From Paludibacterium sp. B53371 (lineage in GTDB: Bacteria > Pseudomonadota > Gammaproteobacteria > Burkholderiales > Chromobacteriaceae), in assembly GCF_018802765.1 (NCBI RefSeq), contig NZ_CP069163.1, forward strand, positions 1,302,001-1,366,000: a stretch of DNA of 64,000 nt. The letters are read 5' to 3'. The number at the start of each line of letters is the position of its first letter. Position 1 is the first letter of the stretch. Made by a program: the position numbers and the translations under genes. The notes below the pieces were generated by a model. The model ran no database searches. It was not told where the DNA came from and saw only the letters and a list, made by a program, of their open reading frames with translations. Of this stretch, positions 41,193-51,010 are shown piece by piece.

Positions 41193-41963
41193 TCAGCGCT
41201 CGTTGCCGTAAATGTCAAAGTGAAAGTATTTGCTGGCAATCCGCTGGTATTCGCCGCTGGCGCGCAGATCGGTGATGGCCTGATTCAGACGCTGCTGCAG
41301 CGGGACATCGCCCTTGCGCACCGCGATACCGGCCCCCTCGCCAAAGTAGCGCGGATCATCATACTGCGGCCCGGCAAAGGCAAAGCCGCGCCCTTGCGCG
41401 GTCGAGAGGAAAGACTGTTCGCCGACCACATTGTCGACGAAGACGGCCGCCAGTTTGCCGCGCACCAGATCATTGAAGGCCGCCGTAATCTTGTCATAGG
41501 CGGTGATGCGTGCACCGGCCTTGCCCCAGTAGTCCTGGGCGAAGGCGGCCTGGGTGGATCCGCGCAGCACCCCGATGGCCTGGCCCTGGAAGCTGTGCTG
41601 CGACACCTTGCTGCCCGCGCGCGTAATGATGCGGCTGGCAATGTGATAGTAGCGGCGGCTGAAGCTGAGGGACTGACGCCGTTCCGGCGTGATCTGCATC
41701 GACGACAGAATGGCATCGAATTTGCCGAGATAGAGCGCCTTGGTCAGGCCATCCCAGTCCTGTGGCACGATGCGGCAGTCCGTCTGCAGGTCGCGGCAAA
41801 TGGCGCGTGCCATGTCGGCATCAAAGCCCTGTGGCTGGCCATCGCTGTCCTGCCATGAGAAAGGCGGGTAATTGAGATCCATGCCGAAACGCAAGGTTTC
41901 TGCATGGAGCAGGGTGGGCAGGCTCAGGGTGATGAGCCACAAGACTTTCCATCGCATGTTCAT
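41193..41963 (-). CDS. Periplasmic arginine/ornithine-binding protein (ABC transporter, SBP family 3)
   Basis: 256 residues. Signal peptide MNMRWKVLWLITLSLPTLLHA, then the polar-amino-acid-binding fold: RFGMDLNYPPFSWQDSDGQPQGFDADMARAIC, DWDGLTKALYLGKFDAILSSMQITPERRQSLSFS, IGVLRGSTQAAFA, YFGEGAGIAVRKGD, ending ASKYFHFDIYG. It closely resembles AotJ/ArtJ/HisJ binding proteins. No permease or ATPase genes are adjacent, so it must use a transporter encoded elsewhere. It is upstream of and codirectional with the ArgR-like regulator and divergent from gdhB. Confidence 0.92.
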   Translation of the reverse strand: MNMRWKVLWLITLSLPTLLHAETLRFGMDLNYPPFSWQDSDGQPQGFDADMARAICRDLQTDCRIVPQDWDGLTKALYLGKFDAILSSMQITPERRQSLSFSRRYYHIASRIITRAGSKVSQHSFQGQAIGVLRGSTQAAFAQDYWGKAGARITAYDKITAAFNDLVRGKLAAVFVDNVVGEQSFLSTAQGRGFAFAGPQYDDPRYFGEGAGIAVRKGDVPLQQRLNQAITDLRASGEYQRIASKYFHFDIYGNER

Positions 41964-42247
41964 GAGCCCTGGAGCGCCGCCTGGCAGCTATTGCAGGATG
42001 CCGACAGTTTATCAGCTTGCTCCACCCTTAGGAAAAGGTATTAAATGCGCAGGGCAACTGCTGTTTTTTCCAGACGAATGTTTCTGCATGGTTGTGTGTT
42101 TTTTCTGATGCAGCAGCAGCTATATTGGTCTGGTGACAAACGACAGTTCAGGTGATGCCTCCCTTTCCACCTGCGGTGACGACAGGACTCCGGCAGAGAG
42201 CCGTCGCATCGTTTCGGGCATCAGAGTGCTAACAACAAGAGAAACCT

Positions 42248-45200
42248 ATGTCCCTGACCAATAAAACCGAATTGGCAAGTCTGATTGCGGATATTCAGTC
42301 CGTGGCCAAAAGCAAGTTGTCGGCCAAAGAAGCCGACCGGCATGTCTCCTTTTTCCCGGTCTATTTCGAAGGCGCCGAGCATGGCGACCTGAGTCGTTTT
42401 TCTTCGCTGGATCTGTTCGGCGCCGCGATGGCACATCACGATTTCGCCCGCAAGCGGGCGGTCGGCCAGCACAAGATCCGCATCTATAACCCGGAATTCG
42501 AGCGGGATGGCTGGCAGTCCACGCACTCGGTCATCGAGATGGTGACGGATGACATGCCGTTCCTGATTGATTCGCTGGCACTGTTTCTCGCCCGCAACAA
42601 TCTGAACCTGCACCTGCTGGTTCACCCCGTGCTGGCCGTACGCCGCGATCAGGCGGGCAGCCTGCAGGAAGTGCAGCGCACCGGCGAGGGCGATGCCCTG
42701 CGTGAGTCCTATATTCATGTGCAGATCGACCGCGTGAGCGACCATGCGGTGATGCAGGCCTTGCAGGATGAGCTGTACCGGGTCATTGCCGATATTCGCC
42801 TGGTGGTCAGCGACGAGCCGAAAATGCGCGCCGCGCTGGCAGAAATCGGCAAGGACCTGGCCAAAATCAAGGGCGCCCGGGCCTCCGAGGCGCGCGAAGC
42901 CATCGAATTCCTGCAGTGGACGGCCGACAATCACTTCCTGTTCATGGGGTACTGCGACTATGACCTGGTCAAGCGCGGCGGCAAGGACAGCCTGAAGATC
43001 GTCAAGGGCAGCGGGCTCGGTATCCTGCAGGATCAGGGGGACAAAGAGTATTCCGCCAGTTTCGAGCAATTGCCGCAGGAGTTGCGCGAGCTGGCACATT
43101 TGCCGCAGCTGATCATTCTCAACAAGTCCCAGACCCGCTCCATCATCCACCGCTCGGCCTATGTCGACTTCATCGGCATCAAGCGCTTTGACAGCAAGGG
43201 GGCGGTGATCGGCGAGCGGCGTTTCCTGGGGCTGTATACCGCGCGTGCCTACCAGGTGTCGCCGAAGAACATCCCCATCCTGCGGCAGAAGGTCGAGGCT
43301 GTGATCCGCAATTGCGATTACGTTGAGAACAGCTACAAGGCCAAGACGCTGAATTTCGTGCTGGAAAGCTATCCGCGAGACGAGCTGTTCGAAATTCCGG
43401 CCGAGACCCTGGCGCCGATTGCCGAGGGCATCGTCAATCTGCAGGAGCGGCCGCGGGTGCGCCTGTTCGTGCGAACCGATCGCTACCATCGCTACGTCAG
43501 CTGCCTGGTCTATGTGCCGCGCGACAGCTTCAGCACGGAAGTGCGTCTGAAGATCGAGCGGGTGCTGCTCAATGCCTTCCACGGCAATTCGACCGAATTC
43601 AGTGTGCAGATCGGTGATGCCATGCTGGCGCGGGTGCATTACATCATCCGTACCAATGCCGCGCATTTGCCGGCTTTCCGCGAGGCCGAGATCGAGGCCG
43701 AAATCGAGCGCCTGGTAAGAGGCTGGACTGAGGAGCTGCATCAGCAACTGATCGAGGCGCATGGCGAGGAAGAGGGCAATCGCCTGTTCAATGGCTACAA
43801 GCAGGCCTTCCCCCTGTCGTACCGCGAAGAGTTTGCCGTGCGCAATGCGGTGCTGGATATCCAGTACCTGGAAGGCGTTTCCGCGGAACAGCCTCTGGCC
43901 ATGAAGCTGTACCGGCCTTTCCATCGCAATGCCGAAGATTTCAACCTCAAGCTGTTCAGCTACGGAGAGGCGTTGGGGCTGTCCGCCAGCCTGCCGATTC
44001 TGGAAAACATGGGCGTGCGCGTGCGTGACGAGCACCCCTATGGCGTGCGCCGCGCCGATGGCACCACGGTCTGGATCAGTGACTTCGGCCTCGATCTGGG
44101 CGGGGCTTTTGAGCAACTGCTGCGTGAAGAGGTGCAGCAGGATTTTCAGGAATTGCTCAGCCAGGTGTTTGCCCGTCGCTGCGAAAACGACGGTTTCAAT
44201 CGTCTGACCCTGGTGGCCGGGCTCAACTGGCGCGAAATTTCGCTGGTACGCGCGCTGGCCAAGTATCTGCGTCAGGCTGGTCTGACCTTCAGCCAGGCCT
44301 ATATCGAGCAGTGTGTCACCAATTATCCGGAGATCAGCCGTGAGCTGGTGCAGCTGTTTGCCGCCCGTCTCGACCCGCAGCATGCCGATCTCAAGCGTGC
44401 CGCCGAGCTGGAGGAGCGCCTGCACGAGCGCCTGGACCTGGTGGCCAACCTGGATGAGGATCGTATTCTCAATGGTCTGCTGACCGTGGTGCTGGCGACG
44501 CGCCGGACCAATTTCTGGCAGCTCGACAGCGAGGGGCAGCCCAAGTCCTATATCTCGTTCAAGCTGCAGTCCGGTGCCATCGCTTTCCTGCCGCAACCCC
44601 GTCCGATGTTCGAGATCTGGGTCTACAGTCCGCGCGTAGAAGGCGTACACCTGCGTGGTTCGCGCGTCGCACGTGGCGGTCTGCGCTGGTCGGACCGCAT
44701 GGAAGACTTCCGCACCGAGGTGCTGGGGCTGGTCAAGGCGCAGCAGGTGAAGAACTCGGTGATTGTGCCGATGGGCTCGAAGGGCGGTTTCGTCTGCAAG
44801 CAGCTTCCCCCGCCTTCCGACCGCGAGGCCTGGATGGCCGAGGGCATTGCCTGCTACCGCATCTTCATTTCGGCGTTGCTGGATCTGACAGACAATCTGG
44901 TCAATGGCGCCATCGTGCCGCCGCCTTCGGTACGACGTCTGGATGAAGATGATCCCTATCTGGTGGTCGCCGCCGACAAGGGCACGGCCACCTTCTCGGA
45001 CATTGCCAACAGTGTGTCCCAGGCCTATGGCTTCTGGCTGGGCGATGCCTTTGCTTCCGGCGGCTCGGCCGGTTATGACCACAAGAAGATGGGCATTACC
45101 GCGCGGGGGGCCTGGGAGTCGGTCAAGCGACATTTCCGCCATCTCGGCCTGAATACTCAGGAGCAGGACTTTACCGTCATCGGGATCGGTGACATGGCGG

Positions 45201-47059
45201 GTGACGTCTTCGGCAACGGCATGCTGCTGTCGAAGCATATCCGGCTCAAGGCGGCATTCAACCACCTGCATATTTTCCTCGACCCCAATCCGGACGCCGC
45301 CAAGAGCTTTGCCGAGCGGCAGCGTCTGTTTGATCTGCCGCGTTCCAGCTGGGCCGATTACGATGCCAAGCTGATTTCCAGGGGAGGCGGCGTGTTCGAG
45401 CGCTCGGCCAAGTCCATCCCGCTGTCGCCGGAGGTGCGTGCCTGGCTGGGGGTGGAGGAGGAGCATCTGGCGCCCAACGAGCTGATCCGCGCCATCCTGA
45501 CGGCAGAGGCCGATCTGCTCTATAACGGCGGCATTGGTACTTACTTCAAGGCGAGCAGTGAAAGCCATGCCGATGCGCATGACCGCGCCAACGACGGCCT
45601 GCGCGTCAACGCCTGCGACCTCAAGGTCAAGGTGCTGGCGGAGGGCGGTAATCTGGGCTGCACCCAGAAGGGGCGGATCGAGTTTGCCCTGAAGGGCGGG
45701 CTCAATTGCTCGGATGCCATCGACAACTCGGCCGGGGTGGACTGCTCGGACCATGAGGTGAACATCAAGATTCTGCTGGGCGCTGTCATGCAGGCCGGTG
45801 ACATGACGCTCAAACAGCGCAATGCGTTGCTGGCCGAGATGACCGAGGAGGTCGGCGAGCTGGTGCTGCGCAACAACTATCTGCAGACCGAGCTGCTGGC
45901 CATTAAGCGTCAGGAAGCGGCCTCGATGCTGTCGACCCACGCCCGCCTGATCCACCATCTGGAAAAAACCGGTGAGCTCAATCGCGAGCTGGAGTTCCTG
46001 CCGAACGACACCCAGATCAACGAGCGCCGTCTGGCCCGTCAGGGGCTGACCATGCCGGAGGTTGGTGTGTTGCTGGCCTATAGCAAGATCTCGCTGGATC
46101 AGGCCTTGCTGGCCAGTGATCTGCCGGATGATCCTGACTTTCTGCCGGTTCTGGTGAATTACTTCCCCAAGGCGCTGCAGAAGAAATTCCGCACCCAGAT
46201 GGAGCGTCATCACCTCAAGCGCGAGATCATTGCCAATCAATTGGCCAACCAGATCGTCAACCGCATGGGGACCACCTTCGTGTTCCGTCTGCAGGAAGAG
46301 TCACCGTTCTCTGCAGCCGAAATCGCCCGTGCCTGGTGGATTGCCAGTCGGGTCTTCGATGCCGAGTCGCTGTGGCAGCGTATCGAGTCGCTGGATAACC
46401 GTGTGCCGGCCGATCGTCAGATGACGATGATGGTGCTGGTGCGCACGCTGGTCGAGCGGGTGACGCGCTGGGTGCTGCGCAATCTGCGCCCGGTCGGCTC
46501 GGTCGAAAAACAGGTGGCCCGCTATGCCGACAAGGTCGGTGCTCTGCTTGCCCTGCTGCCCGACTTGATCGGCTCCATGCAGTATCCGGTGGTGGCAGAC
46601 TGGGAGGCGCGACTGAACCTGCCGAATGTGCCGCAGGATCTGGCGCGGGTGCTGGCTCGGCTCGAGTTCGCCGTGTCGCTGATGGATATCCTCGAGCTGG
46701 CAGAAACGGCCAAGGTGAGCCCGGAGGTGGTGGCACGCAATTACTATCGACTGGCGGCCGATCTTCAGCTCGACTGGCTGCGTGATGCCATTACCGGCCT
46801 GCCGCGTGATAACCGCTGGCAGTCGCTGGCACGCTCGGCCTTGCGCGATGATCTGTATCGCATGCAGCGTTCCCTGACCAGCCAGGCACTGGCCGATGCC
46901 GGAGACAATCAGGCCTTTGCCGGGCAGTGGCTGGCCAAGCGGGCTCAGCACGTGGAGATCTGCCAGCAGATGTTTGCCGAACTGCAGGCCTTCGAGACGC
47001 TGGATCTGGCGATGTTGTCTGCCGGCATGCGGGAGTTGAGCAATCACATGTTGGCCTGA
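42248..47059 (+). CDS. gdhB: NAD-specific glutamate dehydrogenase, 180-kDa class
   Basis: 1603-residue catabolic enzyme oxidising glutamate to 2-oxoglutarate and ammonia with NAD. The N-terminal ~700 residues are the ACT-like/helical regulatory domains of the L-GDH180 family (DMPFLIDSLALFLARNNLNLHLLVHPV). The catalytic domain lies near 780-1250: RVARGGLRWSDRMEDFRTEVLGLVKAQQVKNSVIVPMGSKGGFV with the substrate Lys, and FTVIGIGDMAGDVFGNGMLLS for NAD. The C-terminal helical tail follows. In P. aeruginosa the orthologue gdhB is induced by arginine through ArgR. The 284-bp upstream spacer has two ACGACA repeats (42140-42145, 42179-42184) facing the AotJ-like gene. A strong terminator follows. Confidence 0.96.
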   Translation: MSLTNKTELASLIADIQSVAKSKLSAKEADRHVSFFPVYFEGAEHGDLSRFSSLDLFGAAMAHHDFARKRAVGQHKIRIYNPEFERDGWQSTHSVIEMVTDDMPFLIDSLALFLARNNLNLHLLVHPVLAVRRDQAGSLQEVQRTGEGDALRESYIHVQIDRVSDHAVMQALQDELYRVIADIRLVVSDEPKMRAALAEIGKDLAKIKGARASEAREAIEFLQWTADNHFLFMGYCDYDLVKRGGKDSLKIVKGSGLGILQDQGDKEYSASFEQLPQELRELAHLPQLIILNKSQTRSIIHRSAYVDFIGIKRFDSKGAVIGERRFLGLYTARAYQVSPKNIPILRQKVEAVIRNCDYVENSYKAKTLNFVLESYPRDELFEIPAETLAPIAEGIVNLQERPRVRLFVRTDRYHRYVSCLVYVPRDSFSTEVRLKIERVLLNAFHGNSTEFSVQIGDAMLARVHYIIRTNAAHLPAFREAEIEAEIERLVRGWTEELHQQLIEAHGEEEGNRLFNGYKQAFPLSYREEFAVRNAVLDIQYLEGVSAEQPLAMKLYRPFHRNAEDFNLKLFSYGEALGLSASLPILENMGVRVRDEHPYGVRRADGTTVWISDFGLDLGGAFEQLLREEVQQDFQELLSQVFARRCENDGFNRLTLVAGLNWREISLVRALAKYLRQAGLTFSQAYIEQCVTNYPEISRELVQLFAARLDPQHADLKRAAELEERLHERLDLVANLDEDRILNGLLTVVLATRRTNFWQLDSEGQPKSYISFKLQSGAIAFLPQPRPMFEIWVYSPRVEGVHLRGSRVARGGLRWSDRMEDFRTEVLGLVKAQQVKNSVIVPMGSKGGFVCKQLPPPSDREAWMAEGIACYRIFISALLDLTDNLVNGAIVPPPSVRRLDEDDPYLVVAADKGTATFSDIANSVSQAYGFWLGDAFASGGSAGYDHKKMGITARGAWESVKRHFRHLGLNTQEQDFTVIGIGDMAGDVFGNGMLLSKHIRLKAAFNHLHIFLDPNPDAAKSFAERQRLFDLPRSSWADYDAKLISRGGGVFERSAKSIPLSPEVRAWLGVEEEHLAPNELIRAILTAEADLLYNGGIGTYFKASSESHADAHDRANDGLRVNACDLKVKVLAEGGNLGCTQKGRIEFALKGGLNCSDAIDNSAGVDCSDHEVNIKILLGAVMQAGDMTLKQRNALLAEMTEEVGELVLRNNYLQTELLAIKRQEAASMLSTHARLIHHLEKTGELNRELEFLPNDTQINERRLARQGLTMPEVGVLLAYSKISLDQALLASDLPDDPDFLPVLVNYFPKALQKKFRTQMERHHLKREIIANQLANQIVNRMGTTFVFRLQEESPFSAAEIARAWWIASRVFDAESLWQRIESLDNRVPADRQMTMMVLVRTLVERVTRWVLRNLRPVGSVEKQVARYADKVGALLALLPDLIGSMQYPVVADWEARLNLPNVPQDLARVLARLEFAVSLMDILELAETAKVSPEVVARNYYRLAADLQLDWLRDAITGLPRDNRWQSLARSALRDDLYRMQRSLTSQALADAGDNQAFAGQWLAKRAQHVEICQQMFAELQAFETLDLAMLSAGMRELSNHMLA

Positions 47060-47075
47060 GTTTTTTGGTCCGCGG

Positions 47076-47107
47076 AAACGCGCACTTCGGTGCGCGTTTT
47101 TTTTTTG
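47076..47107 (+). terminator. Terminator of gdhB
   Basis: AAACGCGCAC (47076-47085), UUCG tetraloop, GTGCGCGTTT (47090-47099), and a ten-T run. 17 nt after the stop. Confidence 0.95.
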
Positions 47108-47454
47108 CCACAACAGTGACAATGTCATTGAAAATTTGGAAATGCCCGCTTATTGAAATGAATTAAAGATGACGGTTTCTAGAAAAATTAACAAAGTAAT
47201 GAGTTTGTGTGTGCTCATGACGCTGGCGTGCCGGTTGTTTGCGGGGGAGGGCTTTCTGGGAAAAGCCATGAATAATCAGTGATCTGATGCGCGGTGCTGT
47301 CAGGATGTACCTGGGCGCGCGGCCCTGGCGGCGGGTATTTTTCCATTCGGACATTCATTGTGAATGGAAATGCCTTATTAATATATATTTCTCATAAGTG
47401 TAAGTTGCGGCATGTATCTTCGCCTCGAGCCAATATTGTTTGAGGTGAAAGTGC
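47108..47454. other. 347-bp intergenic region upstream of exbD
   Basis: No gene is supported here; small open frames lack start signals. The right part is AT-rich and holds the putative promoter and Fur box. The left two thirds show no clear feature. Confidence 0.6.
47358..47397 (+). promoter_or_regulatory. Putative Fur-regulated promoter of exbD operon
   Basis: TTGTGA (47358-47363), 18-bp spacer, TATATA (47382-47387). The AT-rich TTAATATATATTTCTCATAA (47378-47397) overlaps the -10 and partly resembles the Fur box (GATAATGATAATCATTATC). The iron-uptake gene content supports Fur control; the match itself is moderate. Confidence 0.5.
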
Positions 47455-47865
47455 ATGTACTTCCTCGATGAAGAGCCGCGCAAAAAGGCGCGGATCGAAA
47501 TCATTCCCATGATCGATGTCATGATGTTCCTGCTGGTCTTTTTCGTCCTGATCAGCCTGAATGTCATTCCGTCGACCGGCCTGACGACCCAGTTGCCTTC
47601 TTCGCGCAATGCCGCCCAGTCCACGGCCATCAAGCCTGCTGTCGTCACCGTCTCCGCCACGGGCGCAGTACAGCTCAATGGCAAGGATATTGCGCCGGGG
47701 GCCCTGTCCGCCGGACTGAAGGCCCTGCAGCAGCCGGGTCAGTCCCTGTCCGTGGTCCTCAAGAGCGATGACGCCGCCCGTGTGCAGCAGATGGTCGATG
47801 TCATGGACCTGGTGCGTGACAGCGGTGTCAGCCAGATTTCCATCGCAGCAAAGAAAAAGTCATGA
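47455..47865 (+). CDS. exbD: Biopolymer transport protein ExbD
   Basis: 136 residues. A short cytoplasmic N-terminus (KKARIEIIPMIDVMMFLLVFFVLIS) leads into one transmembrane helix at ~18-37; the conserved proton-path Asp is in PMIDVMM. The periplasmic domain follows (VVTVSATGAVQLNGKDI... VLKSDDAARVQQMVDVMDLVRDSGVSQISIAAK). With ExbB it uses the proton gradient to energise TonB. It overlaps tonB by 4 bp. Confidence 0.95.
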   Translation: MYFLDEEPRKKARIEIIPMIDVMMFLLVFFVLISLNVIPSTGLTTQLPSSRNAAQSTAIKPAVVTVSATGAVQLNGKDIAPGALSAGLKALQQPGQSLSVVLKSDDAARVQQMVDVMDLVRDSGVSQISIAAKKKS

Positions 47866-48560
47866 GCAGCCAGCTGGTCTACGACAGCGCGGCCGACCAG
47901 CGCCGTGAGGCGCTGGCCGCCCTGGTTGCGGCCCTGGTCATGGCGGGCCTGTATGGCCTGGCGCATCTGGCACCGCTGCCGCATTTCCATCAGGAAAAGC
48001 AGGCGATTGCCATTGAGCTGCAGCCTGCGCCGCCCGAGCCACAACCTGCGCCGCCGATGCCGCAAGCTCAGGCACCTGCGCCCGTTGCCCAGCCACAGCC
48101 TGTGCTGCGGCAGGCGGTCAGCAAGCCGCAGCCTGCACCCAGCCCGATCCCGCAACCCAGTGCCGTGCCCGCGGCACCCAGCCGCACTGTGACCACACCG
48201 AGCCCGGTACCGAGTCCGGTGCGGGCGGCCGAGCCGGCCCCCAAAGCCAATGTCAGCGCCGATCGTGAGTTCGAAGCCAAGGTGCGTGCCTATATCGAGC
48301 GGCAGAAGAGCTATCCGACTGGGCGTGAAGTGGCCATCGAGAAGCCCGAGGGCACCGTGCACGCCTGTGTCGAACTGGGGCGTGACGGGGGGGTACGCAA
48401 TGTGTCCGTTCAGCAGGGATCCGGTTTTGCCTCGCTGGACAAGGCAGCGCAGCGTCTGCTCAACACGATTTCCTATCCGGCCTTTCCGGAAGGGACCTTC
48501 AGTGGCGATACCAGCCATGTGTTTTGTACCCGGCTCAAGTACGAGCCGCCAACCAACTGA
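47862..48560 (+). CDS. tonB: Energy transducer TonB
   Basis: 232 residues. N-terminal membrane anchor at ~18-38 (ALAALVAALVMAGLYGLAHL), a long Pro-rich spacer of QP/AP repeats (residues ~50-125), then the C-terminal receptor-binding domain from ~140 (VRAYIERQKSYPTGREVAIEKPEGTVHACVELGRDGGVRNVSVQQGSG). The SHVFCTRLKY ending is family-like. It overlaps exbD (ATGA). The typical YP motif appears as SYPTGRE. Confidence 0.93.
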   Translation: MSSQLVYDSAADQRREALAALVAALVMAGLYGLAHLAPLPHFHQEKQAIAIELQPAPPEPQPAPPMPQAQAPAPVAQPQPVLRQAVSKPQPAPSPIPQPSAVPAAPSRTVTTPSPVPSPVRAAEPAPKANVSADREFEAKVRAYIERQKSYPTGREVAIEKPEGTVHACVELGRDGGVRNVSVQQGSGFASLDKAAQRLLNTISYPAFPEGTFSGDTSHVFCTRLKYEPPTN

Positions 48561-48593
48561 TCCACCGCTTGATTTGTGCAGAGACATAATCCA

Positions 48594-50960
48594 ATGAAAC
48601 AGACTAATTTGCGGCCCGTTGTGCTGGCCGTACTTGCTGCGCTGGCCAGCCCGCTGGCGCATGCCGACAATACGTCGGAACTGGGGACGGTCACCATCAC
48701 CGGCGAAGGGGACAAGCTGGGAGCGGGCTATCTCCAGCAGGATGATGGCGTCAAGGCGCGCAGCAATGTCAGCCGTTCGTCGATCGAGAAGTCCAGCCCG
48801 ACCGGCAACCTGTATCAAAATATCAACATGCTGGCCGGGGTGAATGCCTCCAGTTTCGACAGCACCGGCATGTTCGGTGGCGCGCTGACCATGCGTGGCT
48901 TCAACTCCGACCAGATCGGCGTGACCGTCAATGGTGTGCCGGTCAATGACTCGGGCAGCTTTGCGGTGTATCCGTCCGAATACATGGATAACGAGAACCT
49001 CTGTGATGCCTTTGTCACCCAGGGTTCGACCGATACCGATGCGCCGCATGTCGGCGCCACCGGTGGCAACCTGGGGTTCAATACCTGCTCGCCGGAGAAG
49101 CAGCGTCGTTTCCGCCTGGCGCAGACGCTCGGCAGCAATGCCCTGAGCCGTACCTATGGCCGTGTCGACAGTGGTGACTTTGCCGACGGCAAGGCACATG
49201 CCTATCTGTCGATGTCGCACTCCCAAGTCGACAAGTGGAAGGGTGAGGGTGATGCCACCCGTGATCACGTGGATATGGGCGGGCGTTACGATCTGTCGCC
49301 GGGCAGCTATATCGACGCCTCGCTGCTCTACAATCGCATGTTCAACTACAACCTTTACCAGCCGAAGCTCTCTGAGCTGCAGCAGAACGGTTATAACGCC
49401 GACTATGCCGCCAGCTTCCAGCCCGGCGCGGCGCACACCAACCCCGGCCCGGGGGCCCAGGTCGAGACGGCTCAGAGCCCTGCCTATTACAAACAGTCGA
49501 TCAATCCCTTCGAGAATGTCATTTTCTCGGCCAATGGCGTGTTCAAGCTGGATGACACGACCACGCTGAAGGTTCAGCCCTACTATTGGTATGGCTACGG
49601 CGCCGGTGGCACGGGGGCCAAGATCCAGAACGAAAACCGCTTCTACAACGCGGCGACGGGCACTCTGACCGGCACGGTCAACCTCAACGGCGGCAGCGGT
49701 GTCGACACCGATACCCTGGACAAGGTGCTGATTTTCAGCGAGTCGGTGACCAAGACCAATCGCCCGGGGATCACCCTGTCCTTGTCCAAGACATGGGGCA
49801 TGCATCAATTGCTGGGCGGGGTGTGGTACGAGCGTGCGGAGCATCGCCAGACCTCGCCGATGTCGCTGGTCAACAATGACGGTACGCCCGTCAGTTCCTG
49901 GCTGAACGGTTCGCTGGTGACCCGTGCCGATGGCTCGCTGGCGCAGCTGCGTGACTGGGATACCATCAGTACCGCCTATCAGTTCTTCGCCCAGGATTCG
50001 ATCAGCCTGCTGAAGGATGATCTGAATATCAATGCGGGGGTACGTGCACCGACCGTCAAACGCGACTTCACGCATCATGCCGATGACTACTATTCCACTG
50101 CGCCGAATGCCCAGGTTAACCAGACCAATTACAACATCACGCAGACCTATAGCGATGTTCTGCCGAGTCTGGGGTTCCGCTACAACCTGACACCATCGCA
50201 GCAGGTGTTCATGAATGTGGCGAAAAACTTCAAGGCGCCGCCGAACTTTGCCTATGCCCCCAGCAACAGCTATGTCCAGCTGGTGGGCGGGAAAGTGACG
50301 CTGAACGGCAATATTGCCCCGGAAACCTCCATCAACACCGATCTGGGGTATCGCTACCAGGGTAGCCTGCTGACCTTCAGCGGCTCGCTGTTCAACGTCG
50401 ATTTCCGCAATCGCATGGCCAACTCCACCGATCCGGTGACCGGCAAGAGCACCTATATCAATGCCGGGGATGTGCATGTCTGGGGGGCCGAGATGGAGCT
50501 GGGTTCTGCGCCGGTCAATGGCTGGAGTGCCTACACCTCGCTGACGCTGAACCGCAGCCGGATTCTGAGCAATATTCCGGCGCAGGGCGGCACCCTGCCG
50601 ACCTCGGGCAAGTATTTCCCGATGACACCGAACTGGATGGCGGCCCTGTCGCTGCAGTATGCACAAGGCCCGTTCTTCGCCCGGACCAATATCAAGCACA
50701 CCGGCAAGCAATACGCCACGCTGGTCAATGATGAGGCAGTGCCGGAATACACCACGGTGGACTTTGATGCGGGCTACCGCTTCAACAGCGTCGGCCTGGT
50801 CAAGAACCCGACCATCAAGCTGAATCTGAGCAATGTGTTCAATACCAGCTACCGTGTGCCCTCGCTCAGCTCCGGCGTCAAGTCGCAGTCCAGCGATGGC
50901 GTGTATTACAACCTTGGCGCCCCGCGTGCCATTGCCGTCACCCTGTCGGCAGACCTGTAA
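48594..50960 (+). CDS. TonB-dependent outer membrane receptor
   Basis: 788 residues from ATG 48594, opening a signal peptide (NLRPVVLAVLAALASPLAHA). A TonB-box-like TVTITG lies just after cleavage, then the plug domain (NINMLAGVNASSFDSTGMFGGALTMRGFNSDQIGVTVNGVPVNDSG). A 22-strand barrel follows to the C-terminal aromatic-rich end (APRAIAVTLSADL). The ligand is unknown; the cotranscribed energy genes and Fur-like promoter suggest a siderophore or other iron source. It sits 33 bp after tonB and 50 bp before exbB. A 9-bp hairpin follows the stop. Confidence 0.93.
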   Translation: MKQTNLRPVVLAVLAALASPLAHADNTSELGTVTITGEGDKLGAGYLQQDDGVKARSNVSRSSIEKSSPTGNLYQNINMLAGVNASSFDSTGMFGGALTMRGFNSDQIGVTVNGVPVNDSGSFAVYPSEYMDNENLCDAFVTQGSTDTDAPHVGATGGNLGFNTCSPEKQRRFRLAQTLGSNALSRTYGRVDSGDFADGKAHAYLSMSHSQVDKWKGEGDATRDHVDMGGRYDLSPGSYIDASLLYNRMFNYNLYQPKLSELQQNGYNADYAASFQPGAAHTNPGPGAQVETAQSPAYYKQSINPFENVIFSANGVFKLDDTTTLKVQPYYWYGYGAGGTGAKIQNENRFYNAATGTLTGTVNLNGGSGVDTDTLDKVLIFSESVTKTNRPGITLSLSKTWGMHQLLGGVWYERAEHRQTSPMSLVNNDGTPVSSWLNGSLVTRADGSLAQLRDWDTISTAYQFFAQDSISLLKDDLNINAGVRAPTVKRDFTHHADDYYSTAPNAQVNQTNYNITQTYSDVLPSLGFRYNLTPSQQVFMNVAKNFKAPPNFAYAPSNSYVQLVGGKVTLNGNIAPETSINTDLGYRYQGSLLTFSGSLFNVDFRNRMANSTDPVTGKSTYINAGDVHVWGAEMELGSAPVNGWSAYTSLTLNRSRILSNIPAQGGTLPTSGKYFPMTPNWMAALSLQYAQGPFFARTNIKHTGKQYATLVNDEAVPEYTTVDFDAGYRFNSVGLVKNPTIKLNLSNVFNTSYRVPSLSSGVKSQSSDGVYYNLGAPRAIAVTLSADL

Positions 50961-50971
50961 CCTGAAGGATC

Positions 50972-50992
50972 GCCGGGGCCTGGGGCCCCGGC
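50972..50992 (+). other. Intercistronic hairpin between receptor and exbB
   Basis: GCCGGGGCC (50972-50980), loop TGG, GGCCCCGGC (50984-50992): perfect 9-bp stem, 12 nt after the receptor stop. There is no T-run, so read-through is expected; it may stabilise the upstream mRNA or lower exbB yield. Confidence 0.75.
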
Positions 50993-51010
50993 AGATGGAG
51001 AAAAAGAATC

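Noticed and set aside
42221-46240. Very long minus-strand open frame antisense to gdhB
   Set aside because: Its composition is His/Gln/Arg-rich without known motifs, and it mirrors the strongly conserved gdhB frame. It is a GC-driven shadow.
47163-47354. Short minus-strand frame in the spacer before exbD
   Set aside because: No start signal, no homology-like pattern, and it lies in an AT-rich control region.
48576-48593. Earlier GTG start of the TonB-dependent receptor
   Set aside because: It would put charged residues before the signal peptide; ATG 48594 gives a normal signal sequence.
47739-50711. 990-residue minus-strand open frame opposite exbD, tonB and the receptor
   Set aside because: The opposite strand has three recognisable families with start signals; this frame has none.
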